DNA from: HO2-45-28 sp964412115
Lineage (GTDB): Bacteria > Patescibacteriota > Minisyncoccia > HO2-45-28
Direction: 5' to 3'
DNA length: 23,236 nt
NCBI GenBank assembly: GCA_964412115.1
Contig: CAYPMM010000012.1
Location: 1-23,236 of the forward strand
Each line of letters opens with the position of its first letter. Within the stretch, counting starts at the first letter, position 1. Both the position numbers and the translations under genes were made by a program. Under the pieces are notes generated by a model. That model searched no databases, was not told the DNA's origin, and worked only from the letters and a program-made list of their open reading frames with translations. Of the stretch, positions 12,143-19,979 are shown piece by piece.

Positions 12143-13876
12143 ATGACCTCGCAAGAAATACGGGAAAAGTTTTTGGAGTTTTTTGAAAAAAGGGGGCACA
12201 AGGTTGTGCTGTCTTCTTCACTTGTTCCCGATGATCCGTCGGTGCTTTTTACGACTGCCGGAATGCAGCAATTTAAGCCATATTATACTGGCGCGGCTGA
12301 CCCGATGCGCGATTTTGGCTCGCTTAACGCCGTTTCAATCCAAAAATCACTTCGCACATCGGACATTGACGAGGTGGGCGATGAATCGCATCTGACATTT
12401 TTTGAAATGCTCGGGAATTTTAGTTTCGGAGGATACTTCAAAAAAGAAGCAATTGAGTGGGGTTATGAATTTATAACCAAAGAAATGGGGTTGGAAATTG
12501 ATTATGTTTCTGTTTTTAGGGAAAAACCCCTCGACTCCGCTCGGGGTGAATCTGACGAAATGTCGCCAGATTCAGATACGGAATCAGAAAAAATATGGAA
12601 ATCAATTGACCCGAAAATAAAAATAAAATACGCAGGTAGAAAAGATAATTTTTGGGGGCCGACGGGTGCTGAAGGTCCGTGCGGTCCTACAACCGAAATT
12701 TATGTAAACGGATTAGAAATTTGGAATATTGTCTTTAATGAGTTTTATTGCGGAAAAGACGGCAAAATGGCGTCGCTTAAAACACCGGGCATTGACACTG
12801 GAATGGGTCTTGAGCGCCTTGCAATGGTCAGTCAGAGCAAAAAAAATATTTTTGAAACTGATTTATTCGAGCCGATTATGGGGGCAATTAAAGTTTCCGA
12901 AAAATACGACAATGTTCGCGTGAAAAGAATAATCGCGGACCATATTCGGGCGCTTGCTTTTTTGATTTCAGACGGCGTGCGTCCCTCCAACAAAGAACAG
13001 GGCTATGTTTTGCGACGGCTCACGCGAAGAGTAATATCTTACGGCGTGAACGGAGAGGAGCTGCTGGACCTTTTGGCAAAAGACAAAAATTACGCGCACT
13101 ATGAACTTAACGCAAAGACGATAACCGAGGCCTACGAAGAAGAAAAAGAAAAATTTTCTCATACGCTTGAGCGCGGAATGAAGGAGCTGGAAAAACTTTC
13201 TGAAATAAGCGCCAAAACGGCTTTTGACCTATACCAATCATACGGCTTGCCTTACGAAATAATAAAAGAAATCGGAGGAGAAAAAGCGAAAGAGCTGAAG
13301 AGGGAAGATTTTGAAAAAGAATTTGCCAAACATCAGGAAATATCAAAAACTGGCCAAGAGAAAAAATTCGGGGGGCACGGGCTGATTTTGGACACAGGCG
13401 AGCTTAAGGCGGGGAATGAAGAAGAACTAAACAAGGTCACACGGCTGCACACGGCCACCCATCTTTTACAGGCGGCTTTGCGCGAGGTTTTGGGTCCGGA
13501 AGTTAAACAAATGGGTTCGGATATCACGCCCGAACGCGCCAGGTTTGATTTTTCGTTTAATCGCAAACTGACGCCGGAAGAGCTTAAAAAAGTTTCGGAG
13601 TTGGTAAACGATATGATAAAAACGGACTTAAATGTTAAAATGAAAGAGATGGATTATGATGACGCGGTTAAGTCGGGAGCGCTCTCGTTTTTCAAACACA
13701 AATATCCGAAAAGGGTTAAGATTTACAGCATCGGTGAGGGAGACAATTTGGTTTCATGCGAATTTTGCGGGGGTCCGCATGTTTCAAAAACCGGCGAGAT
13801 AGGACAGTTCGTCATTATTAAGGAGGAAGCGGTGGCGTCCGGGGTGCGCCGCATAAGAGCCGGAATAGGGCAATAA
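12143..13876 (+). CDS. alaS: Alanyl-tRNA synthetase, short form with palindromic insertion
   Basis: AlaRS charges tRNA-Ala. The ATG at 12143 (MTSQEIREKFLEFF) is preferred over the in-frame TTG at 12137. The 577-residue protein has the class II catalytic core (FTTAGMQQFKPYY, WGPTGAEGPCGPTTEIY, GIDTGMGLERL), the tRNA-binding helical domain (IIADHIRALAFLISDG) and the editing domain with HTATH (436-440) and CEFCGGPH (539-546). The C-Ala/DHHA1 domain found in full-length (about 870-residue) enzymes is absent; the frame stops cleanly after VRRIRAGIGQ. Between VSV and EKIW there are about 17 extra residues, encoded by two palindromes at 12527-12574. Editing-site zinc or water ligands appear complete, so mischarged Ser or Gly should still be cleared. 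Confidence 0.95.
   Translation: MTSQEIREKFLEFFEKRGHKVVLSSSLVPDDPSVLFTTAGMQQFKPYYTGAADPMRDFGSLNAVSIQKSLRTSDIDEVGDESHLTFFEMLGNFSFGGYFKKEAIEWGYEFITKEMGLEIDYVSVFREKPLDSARGESDEMSPDSDTESEKIWKSIDPKIKIKYAGRKDNFWGPTGAEGPCGPTTEIYVNGLEIWNIVFNEFYCGKDGKMASLKTPGIDTGMGLERLAMVSQSKKNIFETDLFEPIMGAIKVSEKYDNVRVKRIIADHIRALAFLISDGVRPSNKEQGYVLRRLTRRVISYGVNGEELLDLLAKDKNYAHYELNAKTITEAYEEEKEKFSHTLERGMKELEKLSEISAKTAFDLYQSYGLPYEIIKEIGGEKAKELKREDFEKEFAKHQEISKTGQEKKFGGHGLILDTGELKAGNEEELNKVTRLHTATHLLQAALREVLGPEVKQMGSDITPERARFDFSFNRKLTPEELKKVSELVNDMIKTDLNVKMKEMDYDDAVKSGALSFFKHKYPKRVKIYSIGEGDNLVSCEFCGGPHVSKTGEIGQFVIIKEEAVASGVRRIRAGIGQ
12527..12574. repeat. Two tandem palindromes inside alaS
   Basis: Palindrome 1 (12527-12546): CCCC-TC-G, loop ACTCCG, C-TC-GGGG, with the same TC/TC internal loop seen in copies A and B. 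Palindrome 2 (12547-12574): TGAATCTG/CAGATTCA with an inner CGA/TCG and one A.C position (12555/12566) that is G.U on the minus strand. Together they are 48 bp, a multiple of three, and they encode the extra residues (about 129-144). Palindrome 1 resembles a short TTCGANNNNGCTCAG-like repeat that I recall from many bacterial genomes. Confidence 0.7.
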
Positions 13877-13880
13877 CTTG

Positions 13881-15023
13881 ATGAGAAAACTTATTTTTGA
13901 CATTGGAAGCTCGCGCGTAAACGCCGCCCTGATTTCATTTAAATTTAATAGGCCAAAAGAGGCGAGTATTGAAAGGCTGTTTCAATCCGAGACCATAATT
14001 TTACCCGAAGCCAACTTGCGCGGGCTTTGGAAAAAAATGAGCTTGCTGATTGACGGTATTGTTAAAGAATTTAAGGACAGCGCCCTTAAGGCCGACGAAG
14101 CTTTGATTGTTTTTTCATCGCCATGGTATTTTTCCGAAATACGCGAAATCAAAAAAAACTTTGACGAGCCGTTTGCAATCACCGATGATTTTATAGAAAA
14201 AATTTTAGCGGATGACGCCGAAAGCTTTAAAAAACATTACGCCGATAATTTTAACGTAAGTTCCGCGGATTTGGCGCAGGCGCGCTCTTATATTATGAGC
14301 GTCAAACTTAACGGCTATCCGGTTTTGGAGCCTTTGAAAAATATGCTTGGCAAAAAAGTTGGGGCTATGTCCGCGTCAATTTACTCTTCGGCGGTATTCG
14401 GCGAAGCCGCGCTTCATATAAAAAGGCTTTTGGAAGACCATGGAGTGAAATCCGTTGAATTCCAAAGTTCGCCGCTTATTTTTTTGAAAGTTTTTTCCCA
14501 AGAAGGTTTAAGCGATCTTTCCGTTGTGGATATCGGCGGTGAGATAACCGACCTGATAATGATTAAGGGAGGGAAAATACTTAAAACGGCTTCTTTCGGA
14601 CGGGGACTCAATTACGCCGCAAGGCGCCTGGGTTTGTCTTTTAAAATTAATCTGGATGAAGTTATGGCCCTGCTTTCAAATTATATTGAAGGAAAACTGG
14701 AAAAATCATTCCACGATTCCGTGGCCAAAGCCCTGAAAGAGGCCCTGACCGAATGGCAGAATTTGTTTAGAGAGGCTCTGGCAAAATACGTGTTTCCCGA
14801 TCTTGCGCCCCAAAAAGTTTTCGTAACCGGACACGGCGGAGGAATTGCCGAATTTAAAAAAGCTCTGAACTTGCCGGACTCCGCCAGTTTTACCGAACAC
14901 GGCCGGCCTTTTGAAATTTTTGAAAGGAAGCCGGAGATGTCCGGTTTTAAAAACGCTTCCTACGTTTTAAACAAACCGCATTTATCCTTAATGGGACTTT
15001 ATTTAAAATATGCCATCCAATAA
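13881..15023 (+). CDS. Actin-like ATPase, FtsA/PilM family
   Basis: A 380-residue protein starting at ATG 13881, four bases after the alaS stop, so probably translated from the same mRNA. The actin-fold nucleotide motifs are present: phosphate 1 FDIGSSRVNAALI at the N-terminus, phosphate 2 VVDIGGEITDLIMIKGG in the middle, and the adenosine motif VFVTGHGGGIAEF near the C-terminus. There is no membrane segment, and a C-terminal amphipathic helix of the FtsA type is not evident. FtsA links FtsZ to the membrane; PilM is the cytoplasmic ring protein of type IV pili. The overlap with a downstream bitopic membrane protein resembles a PilM-PilN arrangement, but the partner does not look like PilN. 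I would not choose between the two roles. Confidence 0.82.
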   Translation: MRKLIFDIGSSRVNAALISFKFNRPKEASIERLFQSETIILPEANLRGLWKKMSLLIDGIVKEFKDSALKADEALIVFSSPWYFSEIREIKKNFDEPFAITDDFIEKILADDAESFKKHYADNFNVSSADLAQARSYIMSVKLNGYPVLEPLKNMLGKKVGAMSASIYSSAVFGEAALHIKRLLEDHGVKSVEFQSSPLIFLKVFSQEGLSDLSVVDIGGEITDLIMIKGGKILKTASFGRGLNYAARRLGLSFKINLDEVMALLSNYIEGKLEKSFHDSVAKALKEALTEWQNLFREALAKYVFPDLAPQKVFVTGHGGGIAEFKKALNLPDSASFTEHGRPFEIFERKPEMSGFKNASYVLNKPHLSLMGLYLKYAIQ

Positions 15024-16299
15024 CAATTTAGTCAGAGACATACTGCCGTCGGGTGGACGCCCGCGGACCATGCAGCAACCGCCAAACAAACCGGCGCGGC
15101 CGTCTTCCCGACGCGTTTTGCCTCCGCCTCAAAAAACAAAAACACGTTTTAGTTTTTCTTTCGGAGCAAAACCGAACTTTACGCCTCTGAGGTTTATAAT
15201 TTTAGCCGTGGCCGGCTATGCCGCGCTGTTAATCACGATCAACTTTTTTGCCAAGGCCGAAGTTGATTTATACTTAAAAAGCGAAAATTTTGAGGTGAAA
15301 AAAACCATATCCGCGGGCGTTTCGGGTTCCGAAATCAGGGCTGAGGCGGTCATATTTGAGGAACAAAAAAGCGCCATTTTTAAAACCTCCGAAAGCAAGG
15401 ATTTTACCGACAAAGCTTCGGGTTCCATCGTGGTGTATAATGCGTATAGTTCGGAGCCCCAGACATTGGTGGCGAGCACCCGTTTTGAATCGGCTGACGG
15501 AAAAATTTACCGCATAACCGGACAGCTCGTGGTTCCGGGGGCTAAAATCGCGGACGGAAAAATTGAGCCGAGTTCGGTTGAAGTTAAAATTTTGGCCCAA
15601 GAAGCCGGAGAATCATATAATATAGGCCTTTCGGACTTCACAATCCCCGGTTTTAAGGGGAGCCCTAAATATGAAAAGTTTTACGCAAGGTCCAAAACGC
15701 CGATGTCCGGAGGATTTGTCGGGCGCGCGAAAGTCGTTACCGAAAATGATATTCGGTCTTCGCGTCAAAAAATTGAAGAGGACCTGCGCGGCCTCCTTGT
15801 TTCTAAAATGCGCTCCGAAATTCCCGACGGTTTTTTTGCGCCTGAAGGAGATTACAAATACGAACCGGAAACGATGTCATCCGTGCCTGCCGCCGGGTCA
15901 AGAGCGGACGAATTCAACTTGACCGTTAAGGGCCGGTTAAAAGTCTTTTTTATCCGGGAAGACGAAGTTAAAAGAAAAATCCTCGAATCCTATAAAAATG
16001 ATCCGGATTTTAACGGAATAGATGTCGCCAATTTTAATTCGCTTAAAATTTTGGCCCAAAATCAGGATTTTAAAGCGTTAACTTTAAATTTGGCCGTCAG
16101 CGGTACCGTACGGGCGGTTTGGAGCGTGGACGGCGCGCGTTTGTCCCGGGAGCTGGTTTTGGCTTCAAATTCAGCCGAACGGCTGAAAGTTTTTCAAAGT
16201 TATCCGCAAATAAATCAGGCGGTAGTCGTTTATCGCCCGTTTTGGTGGAGGATTTTTCCGGAAAGAGCCGATAAAGTAGTTATTATAACTTCCTATTGA
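15010..16299 (+). CDS. Bitopic membrane protein with Baseplate-J-like repeats
   Basis: A 429-residue protein whose ATG overlaps the preceding gene by 14 bases, implying coupled translation. A Pro/Arg-rich cytoplasmic N-terminus (1-58) is followed by one membrane helix (about 60-80, LRFIILAVAGYAALLITINF) and a long extracytoplasmic beta-rich domain. The stretch KASGSIVVYNAYSSEPQTLVASTRF followed by DGKIYRI, then GESYNIGLSDFTIPGFKGSP, is the pattern I know from CPR proteins annotated as Baseplate J-like. It is probably a cell-envelope assembly factor partnered with the upstream actin-like protein. No cleavable signal peptide or sortase motif is seen. Confidence 0.75.
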   Translation: MPSNNNLVRDILPSGGRPRTMQQPPNKPARPSSRRVLPPPQKTKTRFSFSFGAKPNFTPLRFIILAVAGYAALLITINFFAKAEVDLYLKSENFEVKKTISAGVSGSEIRAEAVIFEEQKSAIFKTSESKDFTDKASGSIVVYNAYSSEPQTLVASTRFESADGKIYRITGQLVVPGAKIADGKIEPSSVEVKILAQEAGESYNIGLSDFTIPGFKGSPKYEKFYARSKTPMSGGFVGRAKVVTENDIRSSRQKIEEDLRGLLVSKMRSEIPDGFFAPEGDYKYEPETMSSVPAAGSRADEFNLTVKGRLKVFFIREDEVKRKILESYKNDPDFNGIDVANFNSLKILAQNQDFKALTLNLAVSGTVRAVWSVDGARLSRELVLASNSAERLKVFQSYPQINQAVVVYRPFWWRIFPERADKVVIITSY

Positions 16300-16306
16300 C
16301 GGCCTG

Positions 16307-16335
16307 TTGACTTTGCCAATCATTTGATTTAAGAT
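16307..16335 (+). promoter_or_regulatory. Promoter of the infA-ribosomal protein operon
   Basis: TTGACT (16307-16312), a 17-base spacer and TAAGAT (16330-16335). Predicted start near 16342 leaves a leader of about 10 bases before the infA ATG, with no Shine-Dalgarno. Confidence 0.55.
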
Positions 16336-16351
16336 AGAGATTGTATTTTTA

Positions 16352-16573
16352 ATGGCCGTAAATAAAGAAAACAAGGAAATTAAGCTGGGAACCGTAATTG
16401 AGGCCTTGCCCGACACCATGTTTCGGGTGCGCCTTGACGATGATTCGTCTACGCTTGCCTACCTTGCCGGTAAAATGCGCCATTTTAGAATAACGGTTTT
16501 GGTTGGCGACAGGGTAAAAGTCGAGTTTGGTTCTTACGACCAAAACCGAGGCCGTATCGTGCAAAGATTATAA
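16352..16573 (+). CDS. infA: Translation initiation factor IF-1
   Basis: A 73-residue single S1/OB-fold protein (KLGTVIEALPDTMFRVRLDD ... YLAGKMRHFRITVLVGDRVKVEF ... GRIVQRL), the usual IF-1 size. IF-1 binds the ribosomal A site and supports initiator tRNA selection with IF-2 and IF-3. It opens the ribosomal operon, as in many bacteria, but secY, adk and map are not next to it here; the upstream gene is the Baseplate-J-like protein. Confidence 0.95.
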   Translation: MAVNKENKEIKLGTVIEALPDTMFRVRLDDDSSTLAYLAGKMRHFRITVLVGDRVKVEFGSYDQNRGRIVQRL

Positions 16574-16583
16574 GGGAACACTT

Positions 16584-16619
16584 ACCCCGTTAGATAACGC
16601 TTGCGCTATCTAACTGGGT
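16584..16619. repeat. Imperfect palindrome between infA and rpmJ
   Basis: GTTAGATAACGC (16589-16600) pairs with GCGCTATCTAAC (16603-16614), extended outward by ACCC/GGGT. The two imperfections are A.C (16597/16606) and C.T (16588/16615), which become U.G and G.A on the minus strand. No T run follows, so it is unlikely to terminate; it may process or stabilise the mRNA or be a repeat remnant. Confidence 0.6.
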
Positions 16620-16632
16620 GCTCAAATTTAAT

Positions 16633-16746
16633 ATGAAAGTAAGGGCATCGGTTAAAACAATCTGTAAAAAATGCAAGATTATAAGGCGCAAAGGCAGAGT
16701 GCGCGTAATTTGTTCAAACCCAAAACACAAACAGCGTCAGGGTTAA
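16633..16746 (+). CDS. rpmJ: Ribosomal protein L36
   Basis: A 37-residue protein, MKVRASVKTICKKCKIIRRK and so on, with the zinc ligands Cys11, Cys14, Cys27 and His32 of the C+ form of L36. L36 is a small zinc-binding protein of the 50S subunit. It starts 59 bases after infA and ends 9 bases before rpsM. No Shine-Dalgarno is seen; the upstream bases are AT-rich. Confidence 0.95.
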   Translation: MKVRASVKTICKKCKIIRRKGRVRVICSNPKHKQRQG

Positions 16747-16755
16747 TTAAATTTT

Positions 16756-17142
16756 ATGGTCAGAATCGCCGGAGTAAACATTCCCGACAAAAAACGCATA
16801 GATTTTTCTCTGCCGTATATTTACGGCGTGGGGAGGCCGTTAGCCAAAAAGATATTAAAAGAGGCGAAGATTGAGGCTTCCAAGTCCGCCGGTTCTCTTA
16901 CGGCCGATGAAATAAACCGTATCCGTATGATTCTGGAAGGGAATTACCGGGTGGAAGGAGATTTGCGAAGAATTGTGTCTTCAAACATTAAGCGCTTGAG
17001 AGACATTAAAAGCTATCGCGGAATAAGGCACATGAAAGGCCTGCCATCAAGAGGCCAGAGAACCAAAACCAACTCAAGAACGCGCCGAGGCAACGTGCGC
17101 CGAACGACCATTAGCGGAAAAAGAAAGGTTGAGAAGAAATAG
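16756..17142 (+). CDS. rpsM: Ribosomal protein S13
   Basis: A 128-residue protein beginning MVRIAGVNIPDKKRIDFSLP, with YIYGVGRPLAKKIL (helix-hairpin-helix-like) and the basic C-terminal tail SYRGIRHMKGLPSRGQRTKTN. S13 sits in the 30S head and contacts the P-site tRNA and the 50S subunit. Length is normal. The start has no Shine-Dalgarno and follows an AATTAAATTTT stretch. Confidence 0.97.
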   Translation: MVRIAGVNIPDKKRIDFSLPYIYGVGRPLAKKILKEAKIEASKSAGSLTADEINRIRMILEGNYRVEGDLRRIVSSNIKRLRDIKSYRGIRHMKGLPSRGQRTKTNSRTRRGNVRRTTISGKRKVEKK

Positions 17143-17168
17143 TCCGGCAAGCCAGCTATAAATAAAAT

Positions 17169-17603
17169 ATGGGAAAGAAACGAATCATTAAAAAAACAAC
17201 CGGCGGAGTGGACCACGAATTGCGGGCCCGGGCGGTTGGCCGTTTGCCCAAAAAAAAGCTTGAGCACGGCGTTTTGAACATACAGTCAACTTATAATAAT
17301 ACTATGATGATGCTGTCTGACGACAAGGGTAATACGATTTTTTGGGCCTCAAGCGGATCGCTCGGTTTTAAGGGCGCCAGAAAAGGCACGCCGTACGCGG
17401 CTTCCAAGGTGGCGGAATTGATGGTTGAGAAATCCAGAATGATCGGCTTAAAAACGGTAACCATTAATGTAAGAGGGGTCGGAGCCGGGCGCGAGTCGGC
17501 CATACGCTCATTTTTGGTCGGCGACATAATGCTGGACACTATACGCGACTTGACTCCGGTTCCGCATAACGGTCCTAAATCTCCCAAGCCCCGAAGGGTT
17601 TAA
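17169..17603 (+). CDS. rpsK: Ribosomal protein S11
   Basis: A 144-residue protein with a Lys-rich N-terminal extension of about 30 residues and then the S11 core: GVLNIQSTYNNTMMMLSDDKG, ASSGSLGFKGARKGTPYAA and VRGVGAGRESAIRS, ending in the conserved DLTPVPHNGPKSPKPRRV. S11 lies in the 30S platform near the mRNA exit and the Shine-Dalgarno helix. It lies 26 bases after rpsM. Confidence 0.97.
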   Translation: MGKKRIIKKTTGGVDHELRARAVGRLPKKKLEHGVLNIQSTYNNTMMMLSDDKGNTIFWASSGSLGFKGARKGTPYAASKVAELMVEKSRMIGLKTVTINVRGVGAGRESAIRSFLVGDIMLDTIRDLTPVPHNGPKSPKPRRV

Positions 17604-17607
17604 TGCC

Positions 17608-18225
17608 ATGCCAAACATTACTTGTAAAACTTGCCGGCGTCTTGGTTTCTCGGTTTGCGGAAAAGAAAAATGCGCCTTTAAGCGAAAACCATATCCGCCC
17701 GGAATTCACGGCCGCGGGGCTATTTCCAGAAGGCGTTCAAACTCGTCCGAATACGGAGTCCAGCTTAAAGAAAAGCAAAAAGTTAAATTTTTATACGGCT
17801 TAAGGGAAAAACAGTTTAAAAATCTGGTTGACAAAGCGATATCCGCCAAAAGCGCCGAAACTTCCAGGCGCATCATTGAGCTTTTGGAAACCAGGCTTGA
17901 TAATATCGTTTACCGCCTGGGTTTCGCGCCCTCAAGAAGCGCTGCGCGTCAGATGGTGAATCACGGCCATATTTTTGTCGACGGAAAAAAGAGAAACATT
18001 CCTTCCAGCACTCTTAAAATCGGCCAGTCTGTTTCCATAAATCCGCGAAGTCTTGGCCGGGGAATTTTCCGCGACCTGGATTTGCGCCTTAAAAAATATC
18101 AAACCCCGCCGTGGCTGGAGTTTAAGCCGGATACTAAAGAAGGACGCTTGTCCTCTCTTCCGTCCGCGGAAGAAGTGGATACCGGAGCGAACCTGAACTC
18201 GGTTATTGAATTTTATTCCCGATAG
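17608..18225 (+). CDS. rpsD: Ribosomal protein S4
   Basis: A 205-residue protein of normal length. The N-terminus carries a zinc-type set of cysteines (CKTCRRLGFSVCGKEKCAFKR) followed by YPPGIHG, and an S4 RNA-binding domain lies at about residues 93-160 (ETRLDNIVYRLGFAPSRSAA, VNHGHIFVDGK). S4 is a primary 16S binder that nucleates 30S assembly. It starts 4 bases after the rpsK stop; the ATG at 17608 is the one that gives this frame. Confidence 0.97.
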   Translation: MPNITCKTCRRLGFSVCGKEKCAFKRKPYPPGIHGRGAISRRRSNSSEYGVQLKEKQKVKFLYGLREKQFKNLVDKAISAKSAETSRRIIELLETRLDNIVYRLGFAPSRSAARQMVNHGHIFVDGKKRNIPSSTLKIGQSVSINPRSLGRGIFRDLDLRLKKYQTPPWLEFKPDTKEGRLSSLPSAEEVDTGANLNSVIEFYSR

Positions 18226-18240
18226 TGTTATAATTATAAT
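18226..18240 (+). promoter_or_regulatory. Internal extended -10 promoter before rpoA
   Basis: TGT followed by TATAAT (18229-18234), with a second TATAAT directly after it (18235-18240), just beyond the rpsD stop. Spacing to the rpoA ATG at 18260 allows a leader of about 13-20 bases. It could give extra rpoA-rplQ-rplM-rpsI mRNA. Confidence 0.5.
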
Positions 18241-18259
18241 TTATTAATTTATTAAAATT

Positions 18260-19237
18260 ATGGATGTATCAATTGTTTTGCCGTCAAAGCCGAGAATAAT
18301 CCTTGAGGAGTCGGATAAGGGCGTTTATGAAATTGACGGCCTTTACCCCGGATACGGCCACACTTTGGGCAACAGTTTGCGCCGCATTCTTTTGTCGTCT
18401 TTGCCCGGGGCCGCCGTGACCAAGGTAAAAATAGAAGGGGCGTCCCATGAGTTTTCCACGATACCGGGCGTGAAAGAAGACGTCATCGCCATACTTTTAA
18501 ATTTAAAAAAGTTGCGTTTTAAATTAACCACCGACGAAACGCAAACCGTAAAAATAAAAGTTAAGGGCGCGAAAATAGCCAAGGCCAAAGACCTGGATTT
18601 GCCGGGGCAAGTTGAAGTGTCTAATCCCGATCTGGTGATAGCCACTCTTACCGACAAAAGTTCCGTTTTTGAAGCAGAACTGACCGTGGAAAAGGGATTG
18701 GGCTACGTTACCCGGGATGTTTTGCAAAAAGAAAAAGCTCAAGTCGGCGAAATGGTTTTAGACGCGATTTTTACCCCGATTCGCAGGGTAAATTACGAAG
18801 TTGAAAATATGCGCGTGGGAGACCGCACGGACTTCAACCGTCTGCGTCTGACCATTCAGACTGATGACACCATTACACCCCGCCACGCCCTGGAAGAATC
18901 AATTAAAATGATGATTAACCAGCTTAAAGCAATTGTCGGGTTCAAAGAAGAGGAGGCCCAAGAGGCTGTTTTGGCCGAGGAGGGGGCTGAGTCTGAAGTG
19001 GAGGGAAAACCGGCCGAAACCGAAGAAAACGGCGAAGACAAAAATAAAATGAGGATTGAAGACCTGGATCTTTCCGAGCGCGTTGTTAAGGCGCTTTCCG
19101 ATGCCAGTATACGGACGGTTGGGGGGCTTGTTCGCAGAACATCCAAAGACCTCTTGGGTTTGGAAGGGATAGGAGGGAAGGCTTTGACCGAATTGAAGCG
19201 GGCAGTCGGAAAATTCGGCCTCACTTTAAAGGATTAA
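18260..19237 (+). CDS. rpoA: RNA polymerase alpha subunit
   Basis: A 325-residue protein. Residues 1 to about 230 form the assembly domain (YPGYGHTLGNSLRRILLSSL, EFSTIPGVKEDV, FTPIRRVNYEVENMRVG, ALEESIKMMINQL). An acidic linker (about 232-265) joins it to a helix-hairpin-helix alpha-CTD (EDLDLSERVVKALSDASIRT, LLGLEGIGGKALTELKRAV). Alpha dimerises to start polymerase assembly, and its CTD contacts UP elements and activators. Length and gene order are standard. Confidence 0.97.
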   Translation: MDVSIVLPSKPRIILEESDKGVYEIDGLYPGYGHTLGNSLRRILLSSLPGAAVTKVKIEGASHEFSTIPGVKEDVIAILLNLKKLRFKLTTDETQTVKIKVKGAKIAKAKDLDLPGQVEVSNPDLVIATLTDKSSVFEAELTVEKGLGYVTRDVLQKEKAQVGEMVLDAIFTPIRRVNYEVENMRVGDRTDFNRLRLTIQTDDTITPRHALEESIKMMINQLKAIVGFKEEEAQEAVLAEEGAESEVEGKPAETEENGEDKNKMRIEDLDLSERVVKALSDASIRTVGGLVRRTSKDLLGLEGIGGKALTELKRAVGKFGLTLKD

Positions 19238-19254
19238 AAAATTATTTTTAAAAA

Positions 19255-19602
19255 ATGCGCCATCGTGCCAAAGGACGGAAATTCGGACGCGTAAGAAAAA
19301 CACGCAAGGCTTTTTTGAAGTCTGTTTTGCGTTCTTTCGTTGAGCGCGGAAAAATCGAGACCACTTTGGCCCGGGCCAAATCAACCAGGATTTTGGCCGA
19401 AAAATTGGTTACAAAAGCAAAAAAGGGCGGACTTTTTCGTTTGCGTGAAATAAACAGCTTGCTTGGTCCGAAACAAGCCTCAAAAATTTTTGAAATCTCA
19501 TCTTCTTTTAAAAACCGCCGCGGAGGATATACGAGAATCACGCGAACCAGGCGCCGGAATCACGACCAAGCCGAGATGGCCATATTGGAATTCATTAAAT
19601 AA
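19255..19602 (+). CDS. rplQ: Ribosomal protein L17
   Basis: A 115-residue protein beginning MRHRAKGRKFGRVRKTRKAF, with the LRSFVERGKIETTLARAK and KLVTKAKKG motifs, then RRGGYTRITRTRRRNHDQAEMA near the C-terminus. L17 sits near the peptide exit site of the 50S subunit. It starts 17 bases after rpoA without a Shine-Dalgarno. Confidence 0.97.
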   Translation: MRHRAKGRKFGRVRKTRKAFLKSVLRSFVERGKIETTLARAKSTRILAEKLVTKAKKGGLFRLREINSLLGPKQASKIFEISSSFKNRRGGYTRITRTRRRNHDQAEMAILEFIK

Positions 19603-19605
19603 AAC

Positions 19606-19968
19606 ATGCCAGGCGCAAAAAATAAAGAAAAAATAATTATCGATTTAAAAGGCATGTCTTTGGGGCGGGCGGCTTCCCGGGTCGCGGTGATTTTACGCGG
19701 AAAAGACAAGCCGAATTACGCCCCCAACCTGCTTTCGCAAACAACGGTTGAGGTAAAAAATTTAGATCTGCTCAAAATTGAAGAAAAAAAAGCCGAACAA
19801 AAACTTTATAAGCGCTACAGCGGTTATCCTTCGGGACTTAAAGAAACCAAATTGAGCGCGCTTTACAAAAAAAACCCCAAAGAAGTTTTTTTAAGGGCGG
19901 TTAAAGGCATGATTCCTCAAAACAAATTGCGCGCGGAGCTTATTAAAAACATTATTTTTGGCGCGTAA
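19606..19968 (+). CDS. rplM: Ribosomal protein L13, short
   Basis: A 120-residue protein, against about 142 in E. coli. The core is clear: IDLKGMSLGRAASRVAVILRG, YKRYSGYPSGLKETKLSALY, PKEVFLRAVKGMIPQNKL. The N-terminal 15-20 residues of standard L13 are reduced to a charged MPGAKNKEKI. L13 is an early 50S assembly protein. The gene lies 3 bases after rplQ. Confidence 0.95.
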   Translation: MPGAKNKEKIIIDLKGMSLGRAASRVAVILRGKDKPNYAPNLLSQTTVEVKNLDLLKIEEKKAEQKLYKRYSGYPSGLKETKLSALYKKNPKEVFLRAVKGMIPQNKLRAELIKNIIFGA

Positions 19969-19979
19969 TTCTGAAAAAT

